Positions 44,588 through 54,316 of a stretch of DNA of 64,000 nucleotides are shown piece after piece. The notes below the pieces were generated by a model. The model saw only the letters and a list, made by a program, of their open reading frames with translations, ran no database searches and was not told the DNA's origin. The stretch's first letter is position 1, and each line of letters opens with the position of its first letter. A program made the translations under genes and the position numbers. Source of the DNA: Clostridium sp. UBA4548 (GTDB taxonomy: Bacteria; Bacillota; Clostridia; Clostridiales; Clostridiaceae); contig NZ_DGLI01000021.1 of the NCBI RefSeq assembly GCF_002387895.1, positions 320,716 to 384,715 of the forward strand. The letters run 5' to 3'.

Positions 44588-46963
44588 ATGAATAAAATAG
44601 AGTTATTAGCACCAGGCGGAAGCTTGGAGAGCATGTATGCAGCAGTGCAATCAGGTTGTGATGCTATTTACATGGGAGGAACAAAATTTTCAGCAAGAGC
44701 TTATGCAAGTAATTTTAGTGATGAAGACTTAATTAGAGCAGTGGATTACTGCCATCTTTATGGAATAAAAGTATATATTGCACTAAATACCTTAGTAAAA
44801 GAAAATGAAATGAAGGAAGCCTTTGAGTATGCTAAATATTTATATACCATTGGTGTGGATGCATTAATAATTCAGGATATGGGACTATTCACCTTAGTGA
44901 AAGCTTCTATGATGGATTTTGAAATACATGCTTCAACCCAAATGACCATTCACAATGGAGAAGGTGCCTTGTTTTTAAGAGATTTAGGGTTTCAAAGAAT
45001 AGTACTTTCAAGAGAATTAAGTCTAAAGGAAATCAAATATATTTCTACAGATTTAGGTGTGGAAACAGAGGTCTTTGTTCATGGAGCTTTATGTATAAGT
45101 TATTCAGGACAATGCCTTATGAGTAGCGTCATTGGTGGAAGAAGTGGAAATAGAGGAAGATGTGCTCAGCCTTGTAGATTACCTTATACAGTTATTAATA
45201 AGGGAAATGAGGAAACAAGAGAAGGGTACTTACTAAGTCCAAAGGATATGTGCACCATTGATGAAATTAAAGATTTAGTAGAAAGCAATACTTCTTCACT
45301 AAAAATTGAAGGAAGAATGAAAAAGCCAGAATATGTGGCTGGAGTAGTATCAAGTTATAGAGAAGCCCTTGAAAGTGTTTATAAGGAAAAGGGCTACGAT
45401 AGCAGTAGTCATAAAGAAGTTCTTACTCAATTATTCAATAGAGAAGGTTTTTCTAAAGCTTATCTTCGTGGAAATGTGGGCAAGGATATGATGGCTTATA
45501 ACTTTCCTAAAAATACAGGAGTATACCTTGGAAAAGCAAATAAAGATTTGTCTGTAACCTTATCTAAGGACATTTCTCTTGGAGATGGAATTAGAATTAA
45601 CCAAGGAGGCTTTAATATAACCTCCATAGTAAAGGGTAAAGAAAAAGTGGAGTTTGCTAAAAAAGGAGACATAGTAAAGCTCAAGCCAGAAAAATATAAG
45701 CCAAATGATGAGCTTTATGTAACCTCAGATACAAAGCTTATGAAGGAGCTTTCTACTGCTTACGAAAATATATACGAAAAGAAGCTTCCACTAGATATAG
45801 AAGTAGAATTTAAGGTGAATGAGCCCTTTAAACTAAAGGCTGAATATGAAGGAGAAACCTTTGAATCAACTGGTGATATTGTTCAGGTAGCTCAAAAAAG
45901 GCCTTTGGATAAGGAAAGTATAATTAAAAACTTAAGTAAGCTAGGGGATACACCTTTTAATCTAAGTAAAGTTGACTTTAAGGAATTACAGGAAGGATTT
46001 TTACCCGTAGCAGGGATTAATTTAGTCCGTAGAGAATTAATAGATAAAATTATCAGCTTCATAACCTTAAGATATAAGAGAAGTGAAGAAAATATATTAA
46101 GGGTAGAGGAAAACTATAGAGGAAAATCTCACAAAGAAATTCCAGATTTATTAATCTGCGTTTCTTCATCAGAGCAATATAATACAGTAATTAACTTTAT
46201 TGAAGAAGAAAATTTAAATAGTAAATATAATAATATAGCTTTAGCCTTAGATTTATTTTCTATGGGCAATGATATAAAAATCAATGAGTTAAATTATAAT
46301 AACATTTATATTAAGGTACCAAATATAATAAAAGAAGAATTTGAGGGAATTGCAAGGGTAGTGGAAGAAAACTTAAGTAATATTAAGGGGATTGTCACTG
46401 CAAATCTTGGAATTATTAATAGATTTAAAGATAGGACTTCAATAATTGGAGACTATAAATTAAATATATTTAATCATAACAGCTATGACTTTTACAGTGG
46501 CTATGTGGATATTTCAGCCCTAAGTGTAGAGCTAAATGGAAGAGAACTTAGGGAATTATCAGAAAAAACGAAAAAGCCAATGCAAATTATTCTTTATGGA
46601 AAATATGAACTAATGATAAGTGAGTACTGCGTTATCGGCAGCACCTTTGGAGAAAAAAGTAGTAATAAGAGCTGCAGAGCTAATTGCGCAAGGGATAGTT
46701 TTACTTTAAGGGATAGAATGGGTGAAGAATTCATTTTAAAAACTGATAAGTATTGCAGAAGTCATATTTATAATCATGTGCCTGTAAACTTAGTGCCTCA
46801 TATGAAGGAGCTTAAAAAGAACGGATTTAATTTCTTTAGAGTGGACTTTATAGATGAGGATGAAAATAAAATAAAAGAAGTACTAAAGATGATTATGGAC
46901 GAGAAGTATGAAGGTGACTATAAGGAATACACAAGAGGACATTATAAAAGAGGAGTAGAATAA
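44588..46963 (+). CDS. U32 family protein, RlhA-like (23S rRNA hydroxylation)
   Basis: The product is 791 residues. The N-terminal 300 residues are the U32 barrel: ELLAPGGSLESMYAAVQSGCDAIY, HASTQM, and the cysteines in CISYSGQCLMSS and GRCAQPC that in this family bind an Fe-S cluster. The larger C-terminal part fits DUF3656 as in RlhA, which hydroxylates cytidine C2501 of 23S rRNA in E. coli. Two more Cys clusters (SCRANCARD and KYCRS) are near the end. The ATG at 44588 has AATAGGAGAG eight bases ahead. It is followed 17 bases later by mutS2. Confidence 0.8.
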   Translation: MNKIELLAPGGSLESMYAAVQSGCDAIYMGGTKFSARAYASNFSDEDLIRAVDYCHLYGIKVYIALNTLVKENEMKEAFEYAKYLYTIGVDALIIQDMGLFTLVKASMMDFEIHASTQMTIHNGEGALFLRDLGFQRIVLSRELSLKEIKYISTDLGVETEVFVHGALCISYSGQCLMSSVIGGRSGNRGRCAQPCRLPYTVINKGNEETREGYLLSPKDMCTIDEIKDLVESNTSSLKIEGRMKKPEYVAGVVSSYREALESVYKEKGYDSSSHKEVLTQLFNREGFSKAYLRGNVGKDMMAYNFPKNTGVYLGKANKDLSVTLSKDISLGDGIRINQGGFNITSIVKGKEKVEFAKKGDIVKLKPEKYKPNDELYVTSDTKLMKELSTAYENIYEKKLPLDIEVEFKVNEPFKLKAEYEGETFESTGDIVQVAQKRPLDKESIIKNLSKLGDTPFNLSKVDFKELQEGFLPVAGINLVRRELIDKIISFITLRYKRSEENILRVEENYRGKSHKEIPDLLICVSSSEQYNTVINFIEEENLNSKYNNIALALDLFSMGNDIKINELNYNNIYIKVPNIIKEEFEGIARVVEENLSNIKGIVTANLGIINRFKDRTSIIGDYKLNIFNHNSYDFYSGYVDISALSVELNGRELRELSEKTKKPMQIILYGKYELMISEYCVIGSTFGEKSSNKSCRANCARDSFTLRDRMGEEFILKTDKYCRSHIYNHVPVNLVPHMKELKKNGFNFFRVDFIDEDENKIKEVLKMIMDEKYEGDYKEYTRGHYKRGVE

Positions 46964-46980
46964 AGAGAGCAGGTGAAAGA

Positions 46981-49347
46981 ATGAACGAGAAGACCTTAAA
47001 GGTATTAGAATACGGAAAAATTAAAGAAAGTATAAAAAAGTACGCCAAAACCTCTGCGGGAAAAGATATCGTTGATAATTTAATGCCTTATAAAAATCTT
47101 TATGAAATGAAAGAGCACCTAGAAGAAACTAAGGAGGCTCTAGAAATTTCAAGCTTAAAAGGAGCGCCACCCTTTGATGGAATTCATGATGTAAGAGAAG
47201 GAATTTCAAGGGCAGCTAAGGGTTCAGCCTTAATGCCAGGAGAACTTTTAAGGATTGGATCCATGCTAAGATGTGCAAGATTATTTAAGGATTACATTGC
47301 TCATAAGGAAGAGGAGCAAGGCTATAGAGTTCTTGAGGATATTATAATAGGACTTGTACCACTTAAAAAGCTTGAGGATGAAATTTTTAATGCCATTGTA
47401 AGTGAAGAGGAAATTTCAGATAGAGCAAGTGCTGCGCTATATAGTATTAGAAGAACTTTAAGAGATAAAAGCTCTTCAGTTAAAGATAAAGTAGGATCAC
47501 TAGTTAGAGCTAACTCAAAATATTTACAGGAAAACTTATATACCGTTAGAGGAGATAGATATGTTATTCCTGTTAGAGCAGAATATAAGGATCAAGTACC
47601 GGGATTAGTACATGACCAAAGTGGTTCTGGAGCAACCTTATTTATTGAGCCAATGAGCTTAGTTCAACTTAATAATGAAATTAGAGAATTAATGCTTAAG
47701 GAAAAGGCAGAAATAGAAAGAATCCTAAGGGAACTTTCATCAAAGGTTACTGCCAATGTAGATATTGTTGAAAACAATGGAAATATAATTTGGGAACTAG
47801 ACTTTATCTTTGCAAAAGCAAAGTATGCTGGTGAACTTAACTGTATATGCCCTGAGGTTAATGATAAGGGAATCATTGATTTAGTTGAAGCAAGGCATCC
47901 ATTGATAGATCAAAAGGTAGTGGTACCAAGTAACATTTATTTAGGAAGAGAATTTACCTCTCTAGTGATTACTGGACCAAATACTGGAGGAAAAACTGTA
48001 ACTTTAAAAACTGTGGGACTTATTCACTTAATGGCTATGAGTGGAATTTTAATTCCTGCAAGAGCTGGTTCTGTGGTAAGCTTCTTTGATAAAGTATTTG
48101 CAGACATTGGAGATGAGCAAAGTATAGAGCAAAGCCTATCTACCTTCTCTTCTCATATGACTAATATTGTAGGAATTATTGAAGGTGCAGATGAAAATAC
48201 CCTAGCTCTATTCGATGAATTGGGTTCAGGAACAGATCCAACAGAGGGAGCAGCCCTTGCGGTGTCTATCCTTGAAAACCTAAGAGGAAGAAATACAAAA
48301 ATTGTAGCAACCACACACTATAGTGAGTTAAAAGGTTATGCACTAAAAACTGTGGGAGTTGAAAATGCTTCTGTGGAATTTAACGTGGAAACCTTAAGAC
48401 CAACTTATAATCTTTTAATCGGAGTGCCAGGTAAATCTAATGCCTTTGAAATTTCAAGAAGACTAGGTCTACCAGAATATATTATAAGCTCTGCAAGAGA
48501 AAATATATCAAGTGAAAGTCTTAAATTTGAAGATTTAATTCAAAGTCTTCAGCAAAAGAGTATTAAAGCAGAAAATGATGCTCGTGCTGCAGAAATATTA
48601 AAGAAGGATGCAGAGAAGCTTAAGGAAAGATTTGAAGAGAAATTATATAAGTTTGAGAAAAATAGAGAAAATGCCCTTTATGAGGCTCAAAGGGAAGCAA
48701 AACAGCTTATTAAAACTGCTAAAGATGAGGCAGATAATATTCTTAAAAATATTAGAGATCTTGAAAAACTAGGATATTCTTCAGAAGCTAGAAATATGTT
48801 AGAAACTGAAAGAAAAAAAATAAAGGATAGGCTTGAAAACATGGAAGATTCCATGAAAAAGTCAGAAGAGTATACAGGAGAACAACTAAAAACAGTTCGA
48901 GAGGGAGATGACGTTTATCTTCCTTCCTTAAATCAAAATGTAATAGTACTTTCAAAACCTGACAATAAAGGTGAGGTGCAAGTTCAAGCTGGTATAATGA
49001 AAATTTCTGTAAAACTTTCTGATTTAAGAAAGTCAAAGGTAAACCAAGAAGATAAGAAAAAAGCTAAAATGCAAAAAAGAGAAGCTAGGCTAAATCTTAA
49101 AAATGTAGCAACTTCTGTGGACTTAAGAGGTATGGATGCAGAAGAAGCAATTTACACTGTAGATAAGTATTTAGATGAAGTTTATCTTGGTGGACTAAAT
49201 GAAGTTACTATTATTCATGGTAAGGGAACAGGAGTACTAAAAAGTGCCATTACTGACCTGTTAAGAAGACACCCTCATGTAAAAGGTTCTAGACTTGGAA
49301 ACTATGGCGAAGGTGGAACGGGAGTTACAGTAGTGCAAATAAAATAG
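46981..49347 (+). CDS. mutS2: MutS2 (Smr-domain ATPase)
   Basis: The product is 788 residues. Walker A is GPNTGGKT at 332-339 and the Walker B/ABC part is LFDELGSGTDP. A long coiled coil covers about 510-640, and the C-terminal Smr nuclease-like domain (VDLRGMDAEEA, then IIHGKGTG) closes the protein. It lacks MutS N-terminal mismatch domains. In Bacillus this protein suppresses recombination and splits collided ribosomes. AGCAGGTG precedes the ATG. Probably in one operon with the U32 gene. Confidence 0.96.
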   Translation: MNEKTLKVLEYGKIKESIKKYAKTSAGKDIVDNLMPYKNLYEMKEHLEETKEALEISSLKGAPPFDGIHDVREGISRAAKGSALMPGELLRIGSMLRCARLFKDYIAHKEEEQGYRVLEDIIIGLVPLKKLEDEIFNAIVSEEEISDRASAALYSIRRTLRDKSSSVKDKVGSLVRANSKYLQENLYTVRGDRYVIPVRAEYKDQVPGLVHDQSGSGATLFIEPMSLVQLNNEIRELMLKEKAEIERILRELSSKVTANVDIVENNGNIIWELDFIFAKAKYAGELNCICPEVNDKGIIDLVEARHPLIDQKVVVPSNIYLGREFTSLVITGPNTGGKTVTLKTVGLIHLMAMSGILIPARAGSVVSFFDKVFADIGDEQSIEQSLSTFSSHMTNIVGIIEGADENTLALFDELGSGTDPTEGAALAVSILENLRGRNTKIVATTHYSELKGYALKTVGVENASVEFNVETLRPTYNLLIGVPGKSNAFEISRRLGLPEYIISSARENISSESLKFEDLIQSLQQKSIKAENDARAAEILKKDAEKLKERFEEKLYKFEKNRENALYEAQREAKQLIKTAKDEADNILKNIRDLEKLGYSSEARNMLETERKKIKDRLENMEDSMKKSEEYTGEQLKTVREGDDVYLPSLNQNVIVLSKPDNKGEVQVQAGIMKISVKLSDLRKSKVNQEDKKKAKMQKREARLNLKNVATSVDLRGMDAEEAIYTVDKYLDEVYLGGLNEVTIIHGKGTGVLKSAITDLLRRHPHVKGSRLGNYGEGGTGVTVVQIK

Positions 49348-49368
49348 AGGGATTTTTGAGGTGATAAA

Positions 49369-49842
49369 GTGATCTTAGTAAGTGGATGTCTTTGCGGTAT
49401 TAACTGCAAATATGATGGAGGTAACAACTTAAATGAAAAAGTATTTAAGTTGTTACAAGAAGGTAAGGCTATCCCTGTATGTCCAGAACAGCTTGGAGGG
49501 CAAGAAACCCCAAGAGTTGCCCATGAAATCATTGAAGGGGATGGAGCTTTAGTATTAGATGGAAAAGCTAGAGTTAAAGGTACCGATGAAGATGATGATG
49601 TAACAGGAGAGTTTATAAAAGGAGCTATAGAAACCCTTAAAATTGCAAAGGCTGTAGAGGCAAAAGTTGCTATTTTAAAAGCAAGAAGTCCTTCTTGTGG
49701 AAAAGGAATTATTTATGATGGAACCTTTAGTGGCAGTAAAAAGCCTGGCAATGGAGTAGCTGCAGAACTACTCCTAAGAAATGGAATCAAAGTTTATACA
49801 GAAGAAGAGCTAGAAAAATTCTTTAAAGAAAATAGTTTTTAA
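49369..49842 (+). CDS. DUF523 family protein
   Basis: The 157-residue protein starts ILVSGCLCGINCKYDGGNN, with three conserved cysteines, and has VCPEQLGG and LKARSPSCG, the family signature. Domain function is not known; metal binding through the cysteines is likely. GTG start, GAGGTG upstream, 21 bases after mutS2. Confidence 0.85.
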   Translation: MILVSGCLCGINCKYDGGNNLNEKVFKLLQEGKAIPVCPEQLGGQETPRVAHEIIEGDGALVLDGKARVKGTDEDDDVTGEFIKGAIETLKIAKAVEAKVAILKARSPSCGKGIIYDGTFSGSKKPGNGVAAELLLRNGIKVYTEEELEKFFKENSF

Positions 49843-49846
49843 TTTA

Positions 49847-49936
49847 TAGATAAGTTGCAATATTATTTCTAAATTATTATTTATACATTATAAGATAATT
49901 TTAAGCAATTTATAATAAAGAGAATGGAAAGCAGAA
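49847..49936 (+). repeat. Dispersed two-hairpin intergenic repeat, family 1, copy D (3'-truncated)
   Basis: The 5' half is intact (TAAGTTGCAATATTATTTCTA, then TTAAGCAATTTATA and AAAGAGAATGGAAAGCAG), but the terminal CATTCTATATA block is missing. A family 2 element follows 40 bases later. Confidence 0.5.
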
Positions 49937-49978
49937 TAGATATCTTAAAATGAGGCTGTAATTTAAGTTTAAAACTTG

Positions 49979-50053
49979 TTTAGGCATCTTCAAAAAATAA
50001 ATAGATCAGTATGAACGGCTATTTTTAGTTGTATTTATTTTTAGATGCCTTAA
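49979..50053 (+). repeat. MITE-like repeat, family 2, copy 3
   Basis: Its ends are TTAGGCATCT and AGATGCCTTAA, and the next bases CAAAAAATAAATA pair with TATTTATTTTT, giving a long hairpin with a 28-base central loop that includes ATCAGTATG. This is the best-formed copy. Confidence 0.65.
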
Positions 50054-50125
50054 GTTACTATAAGTGTTATATAAAATAATTATAAAAAATATATTAAATT
50101 ATAACTTATGATGGAGGGATTTTTC

Positions 50126-51145
50126 ATGAATATTAAAGAAGTAAGAAAAGCTGCTAGAGAAAACCTTAACAATAGCTGCAAAGTTTGTCCAGTTTGTAAT
50201 GGAGTTGCTTGTGCTGGACAGGTGCCTGGAATGGGCGGTAAAGGCTCTGGAGATGCCTTTAAGGTAAACATTGATGCTTTAAATAAATACAAGCTAAACA
50301 TGAGAGTAATTCATGATGCCAAAAATCCTGATACCTCAATTGAATTATTTGGTAAAAAACTAGATATTCCAGTGTTTGCAGCACCTGTTTCAGGAACTAC
50401 TTTAAACATGGGTGGAAAATTTACTGAAGAAGAGTATATATCCTGGGTAATTGATGGCTGCTTAAATGCAGGCATATATCCAATGGTAGGGGATACAGCA
50501 GTAGATTCCTTCCTGATTACTAATCTTGAAGCTTTAAAGAAAGCTGATGGGCAAGGCATTGTATTTATTAAACCTTGGGAAAATGAAAATGTAATTAAAA
50601 AGATAAAAATGGCTGAGGAAGCTGGAGCCTTTGCAGTGGGAATGGACATAGATGCCTGTGGGCTTATAACTCTAGCTCTTCACGGAAAGCCAGTAATGCC
50701 TAAAACTGTGGAAGACATAAAAGAATTAGTAAAGAGTACTAAACTTCCATTTATCCTTAAAGGAATCATGACTGTAGATGAAGCTTTACTAGCAGTGGAA
50801 GCAGGAGTAGATGCTATAGTAGTATCAAACCATGGAGGGAGAGTACTAGATCAAACTCCAGGAGTAGCTGATGTTTTAGAGGATATTGCTAAAGCTGTAA
50901 AAGGAAAAGTAACTATCCTAGCAGATGGAGGAGTAAGAACTGGAGTAGACGTACTTAAGTTTATAGCTTTAGGTGCTGATGCAGTGCTTATTGGAAGACC
51001 TTTTGTTACAGCTTCCTTTGGAGGACAAAGCGAAGGGGTTAAAACCTATGTAGAAGAATTAAAGGGAGAATTAAAATCAGCTATGGTTTTAACAGGCTGC
51101 AAGGATGTTAAAAATATAGATGGTAGAGTTATATTTAGAAAATAA
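50126..51145 (+). CDS. FMN-dependent alpha-hydroxy-acid dehydrogenase family protein
   Basis: A 339-residue TIM barrel related to lactate/glycolate oxidase and type 2 IPP isomerase. The catalytic histidine is H236 in VVSNHGGRVLD, and the phosphate-binding part is ILADGGVRTGVDVLKFIALGADAV. An N-terminal extension has Cys18, Cys21, Cys24 and Cys29 in a C-x2-C-x2-C-x4-C layout, which the classical oxidases lack. It may bind a metal or an Fe-S centre. The ATG at 50126 follows GGAGGG. The substrate is unknown; in an anaerobe it should not use oxygen. Confidence 0.82.
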   Translation: MNIKEVRKAARENLNNSCKVCPVCNGVACAGQVPGMGGKGSGDAFKVNIDALNKYKLNMRVIHDAKNPDTSIELFGKKLDIPVFAAPVSGTTLNMGGKFTEEEYISWVIDGCLNAGIYPMVGDTAVDSFLITNLEALKKADGQGIVFIKPWENENVIKKIKMAEEAGAFAVGMDIDACGLITLALHGKPVMPKTVEDIKELVKSTKLPFILKGIMTVDEALLAVEAGVDAIVVSNHGGRVLDQTPGVADVLEDIAKAVKGKVTILADGGVRTGVDVLKFIALGADAVLIGRPFVTASFGGQSEGVKTYVEELKGELKSAMVLTGCKDVKNIDGRVIFRK

Positions 51146-51160
51146 ATAGAATATCAATTA

Positions 51161-51206
51161 AAAGAGAGTAGACTTCTTAAAAGAAGATCTACTCTTAATT
51201 TTTTAT
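51161..51206 (+). terminator. Terminator after the alpha-hydroxy-acid dehydrogenase gene
   Basis: AAGAGAGTAGACTTCTT pairs with AAGAAGATCTACTCTT (one mismatch), then AATTTTTTATTT. Confidence 0.85.
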
Positions 51207-51448
51207 TTATATTAATAAGGGGTTATTCTTTAATTAATATTTCGCTTAAAAGAAAAACATTATGTGTATATGGTATTGTTATACTTAAACTATAACAAAT
51301 AAAAAACAAGCATTTGCATATAGCATGTTACACAATTTGATAAAGAAGTGCAAAAGGAAGAAGTGTTTTGAAAATAATATTAGAAACTTAAAGAAATACA
51401 GATTATTTATGATAAAATATACTCAAATATATAAAAGGAAGGATTCAT

Positions 51449-52216
51449 ATGAAGAGTGTAGTTAAGGTTAGAAATGTTGCAATTGGAGAAGGTATTCCAA
51501 AAATTTGTGCACCCTTAGTAGGAAAGAGTCTTGAAGAACTTATGGAAGAGGCAAGTTACTTAAAGGAATTACCTTTGGATTTAGTAGAGTGGCGAGTTGA
51601 TTTTTATGAGGACTTTTTAGATATAGATAAAGTTAAAACTGTACTGCAAGAAATTAGGAAGATATTGAAGCATATACCTATTATCTTTACCTTTCGCAGT
51701 TTTAAAGAAGGTGGACAGAAGGAAGTCGCTAGAGAATACTATGTGCAGTTAAATAAAGAAATAATAAGAACAAAATTAATTGATATAGTTGATATTGAGC
51801 TATTTAATGATAAGCAGCATATTGAAGATATAATTTCAACTGCTGAAGAAAATGGAGTTGCTGTTATTCTGTCTGCTCATGACTTTGAAAAAACTCCTTC
51901 TAAAGATAAAATTCTAGATAATTTTCAAAGAGCTGTTAGTTTAGGGGCGCACATTTTTAAGCTTGCAGTGATGCCAAATTCCACTGAAGATGTAATTAAT
52001 CTATTAGAGGCTACTCGAATTATGAAAGAGGGTTATAGTAATATACCAGTTATTACAATGGCTATGGGAAAGAGGGGACTAATTAGCAGAATTTCTGGTG
52101 AAGTTTTTGGTTCTGCTATAACCTTTGGGTCAGGAAAGGAAGTGTCTGCTCCAGGGCAAATTCCAGTAGAGGAGTTAAGAAAGATTATTGATGCAATTCA
52201 TAAATACAGTTTTTAA
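51449..52216 (+). CDS. aroD: Type I 3-dehydroquinate dehydratase
   Basis: A 255-residue shikimate-pathway enzyme that forms 3-dehydroshikimate through a Schiff base. The lysine is K171 in HIFKLAVMP and the general-base histidine is H144 in LSAHDF. The substrate-contact EWR is at 47-49, and GSAITFGS closes the barrel. AAAGGAAGG precedes the ATG. Monocistronic, followed by a family 3 repeat and a terminator. Confidence 0.96.
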   Translation: MKSVVKVRNVAIGEGIPKICAPLVGKSLEELMEEASYLKELPLDLVEWRVDFYEDFLDIDKVKTVLQEIRKILKHIPIIFTFRSFKEGGQKEVAREYYVQLNKEIIRTKLIDIVDIELFNDKQHIEDIISTAEENGVAVILSAHDFEKTPSKDKILDNFQRAVSLGAHIFKLAVMPNSTEDVINLLEATRIMKEGYSNIPVITMAMGKRGLISRISGEVFGSAITFGSGKEVSAPGQIPVEELRKIIDAIHKYSF

Positions 52217-52227
52217 TTAGTATAATA

Positions 52228-52325
52228 TAGGCTTCCGTGATGAAATTTATTAAATTTATCTCCAAAGTGCCTTAAAGGAACAAAGGTAGGCCAATTTATA
52301 AGTTAAGTAGTTGACTTTGGTTTCT
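52228..52325 (+). repeat. Dispersed intergenic repeat, family 3, copy 2
   Basis: Same block order as 10432-10550: TAGGCTTC, GTGCCTTAAAGGAAC, AAAGGT, TATAAGTTAAGTA, TTTGGTTTCTT. AAGGAACAAAGG and CTTTGGTTTCTT can pair. Both copies lie just after a stop codon and before a terminator. Confidence 0.5.
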
Positions 52326-52335
52326 TATAAAATAT

Positions 52336-52415
52336 AAAGCTATGATAACCTAAATTATTAAAGTGTATTCTTTTAAGAACATACTTTAATTTTTGAGTAT
52401 CATAGCTTTTTTTCT
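52336..52415 (+). terminator. Terminator after aroD
   Basis: AAAGCTATGATA 52336-52347 pairs with TATCATAGCTTT 52398-52409, with an inner ATTAAAGT/ACTTTAAT stem, then a T-run. Confidence 0.85.
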
Positions 52416-52881
52416 ATGCTTTGATGAATTCTTTCAAAAGGATAGTTCGAGATTTTAAAGTATCTATAAAAACAATCTAAAGAGCAATTATAACTAATTT
52501 GTGAGTAGAATATGTAAGAAAAAGTAGAGTATTTAGATAAAAGGTAGTACAAATACAAAATTTCTATACACTGTCACAAGATTTGTAAAGTAATAGTGGA
52601 TTCAATAAATAAAATAAGAAACTGTGGAAATTTAGAAATAGATATTTTGATGAAAAATACAATTTAATTAAATATTTGTATCAAAAATATAGAATAACAA
52701 TAACTAGTGTAGTAAAATATAAAAAAATACAAATAAATTGCGATAATAAATACAAAATTGATACAAAAACTAATGTACAAATTAGCAAAAATGGTGTACA
52801 ATGTTATTTAATGGATATACATCAATTACTATGGAATATTTTGATGTATATCAAGATAAAAAGTTTATAATGAGGAACTTT
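52416..52881. other. AT-rich region ahead of the NRPS cluster
   Basis: About 470 very AT-rich bases without a gene. No consensus promoter, regulator gene or repeat was recognised. It marks the upstream boundary of the biosynthetic cluster. Confidence 0.4.
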
Positions 52882-53580
52882 ATGGAGATTTATGTTGCAA
52901 AAATTTTAGATATTAATGAAGAAAACTTAAATGAGTTATGTTTACTAATTGATTCAGAAAAAAAATGTAAGGTTGAGAAATTCATTAATAAAAAAGATAA
53001 AATTAGAACGCTGATTGGGGAAATATTAATTAGGACAATAATTATTGAAAACTTAAAGATTGATAATAGACATATAAGATTCAATAAAAATCAATATGGT
53101 AAGCCATATTTGAAGGAATATCCTAACTTTAATTTTAACCTATCCCATTCTGGTGATTACGTATTATGCGCTATTGATGATAAGCCTATAGGAGTAGATA
53201 TTGAAGAGATAAAACATATGGCGTTTAAAGAGATAGCTAAAAACTTTTTTACAACAAAGGAATTTCAGTATATTGTCATGGAAGACTCCAAATTTCAATT
53301 AGATAGGTTTTATGAAATATGGACCTTAAAAGAGAGCTATATTAAATGTTGTGGACAAGGATTAACAATGCCTTTAAAATCATTTTCTATTGAAATAGAT
53401 CAATATGAAAATATTAAAATCATTAGTAGCAATGAAAATAGGGGACATACTTTTAAGTTATTTGATATAGAGTTAGGTTATAAAGTAGCTGTATGTTCAT
53501 TAAATAAAGAAATTTCTAATAACATAATAAGATTAGATCAAAATTTTTTAATTAGTAAATATATGAGATTTAATCATTAA
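52882..53580 (+). CDS. Sfp-type 4'-phosphopantetheinyl transferase
   Basis: The 232-residue enzyme attaches the phosphopantetheine arm from CoA to carrier proteins of the peptide synthetases. The two signature blocks are GVDIEE at 104-109 (magnesium) and WTLKESYIK at 147-155, with FNLSHSGDYV at 95. Length matches the Sfp/Gsp group. The ATG at 52882 is chosen for GAGGA five bases ahead; longer in-frame starts have no site. It heads the NRPS cluster and is 19 bases ahead of the thioesterase gene. Confidence 0.93.
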   Translation: MEIYVAKILDINEENLNELCLLIDSEKKCKVEKFINKKDKIRTLIGEILIRTIIIENLKIDNRHIRFNKNQYGKPYLKEYPNFNFNLSHSGDYVLCAIDDKPIGVDIEEIKHMAFKEIAKNFFTTKEFQYIVMEDSKFQLDRFYEIWTLKESYIKCCGQGLTMPLKSFSIEIDQYENIKIISSNENRGHTFKLFDIELGYKVAVCSLNKEISNNIIRLDQNFLISKYMRFNH

Positions 53581-53599
53581 TAGGCAGGAGTATATTTCA

Positions 53600-54292
53600 A
53601 TGATATTATTTTGTTTACCCTATGCGGGAGGGTCAGAAACTATATATTATAAATGGAAAAACTATTTACAGCCTTTAATTGAAGTAATTCCAATAGAATT
53701 AAAGGGTAGAGGCAAAAGATTTAGTGAGGTTTTCTATGAAAATTTAGAAGAAGCAGTTGAGGATATATTCGAAAATATAAAAGATAAAATAGTAAACAAT
53801 GATTATGCTATTTACGGACATAGTATGGGGAGTCTTTTAGCTTATGAATTATATTATAAAATATGCAATGAAAATGCTAAGATGCCTAAACATATGTTTT
53901 TTTCAGGATATAAAGCACCAAGTATTATAAGAGAAAGAGAAAATACGTACACTTTACCTGATTACGATTTTATGAAAAAGGTAGTGGAACTTGGTGGGAC
54001 GCCAGATGAGCTAATGAACAACCAGGAGTTACTTCAGATATTTCTTCCTATTATTCGGAGTGATTTCAAAATTTTAGAAACTTATAATTATAAGGAAAGA
54101 AGAGAAAAGATTCATTGTGATGTTTCAATTTTAAATGGAAGGCAAGACTCTATTAATTTAAACGATATATTAGCTTGGGAAAATCATGTGTGTGGAGATT
54201 TGAAAGTACATAATTTTGAAGGAAATCACTTTTTTATAAACACTAATGTTGAGAATATAACAAAAATTATAAGCAATACATTAGTTAAATAG
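53600..54292 (+). CDS. Type II thioesterase of the NRPS cluster
   Basis: A 230-residue alpha/beta hydrolase that removes wrongly primed acyl groups from carrier domains. Nucleophile Ser75 in GHSMG, Asp183 in GRQDS and His210 in EGNHFF form the catalytic triad. The opening FCLPYAGGSETIYYKW is standard for TEII. A ribosome site GGCAGGAG is seen. Between the PPTase and the synthetase. Confidence 0.92.
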   Translation: MILFCLPYAGGSETIYYKWKNYLQPLIEVIPIELKGRGKRFSEVFYENLEEAVEDIFENIKDKIVNNDYAIYGHSMGSLLAYELYYKICNENAKMPKHMFFSGYKAPSIIRERENTYTLPDYDFMKKVVELGGTPDELMNNQELLQIFLPIIRSDFKILETYNYKERREKIHCDVSILNGRQDSINLNDILAWENHVCGDLKVHNFEGNHFFINTNVENITKIISNTLVK

Positions 54293-54316
54293 AAGACATA
54301 TTAAAGGGGAATGAAG

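Noticed and set aside
52676..52870. Open frame of 64 codons before the PPTase gene
   Set aside because: AT-rich chance frame with K, I and N only, and no ribosome site.
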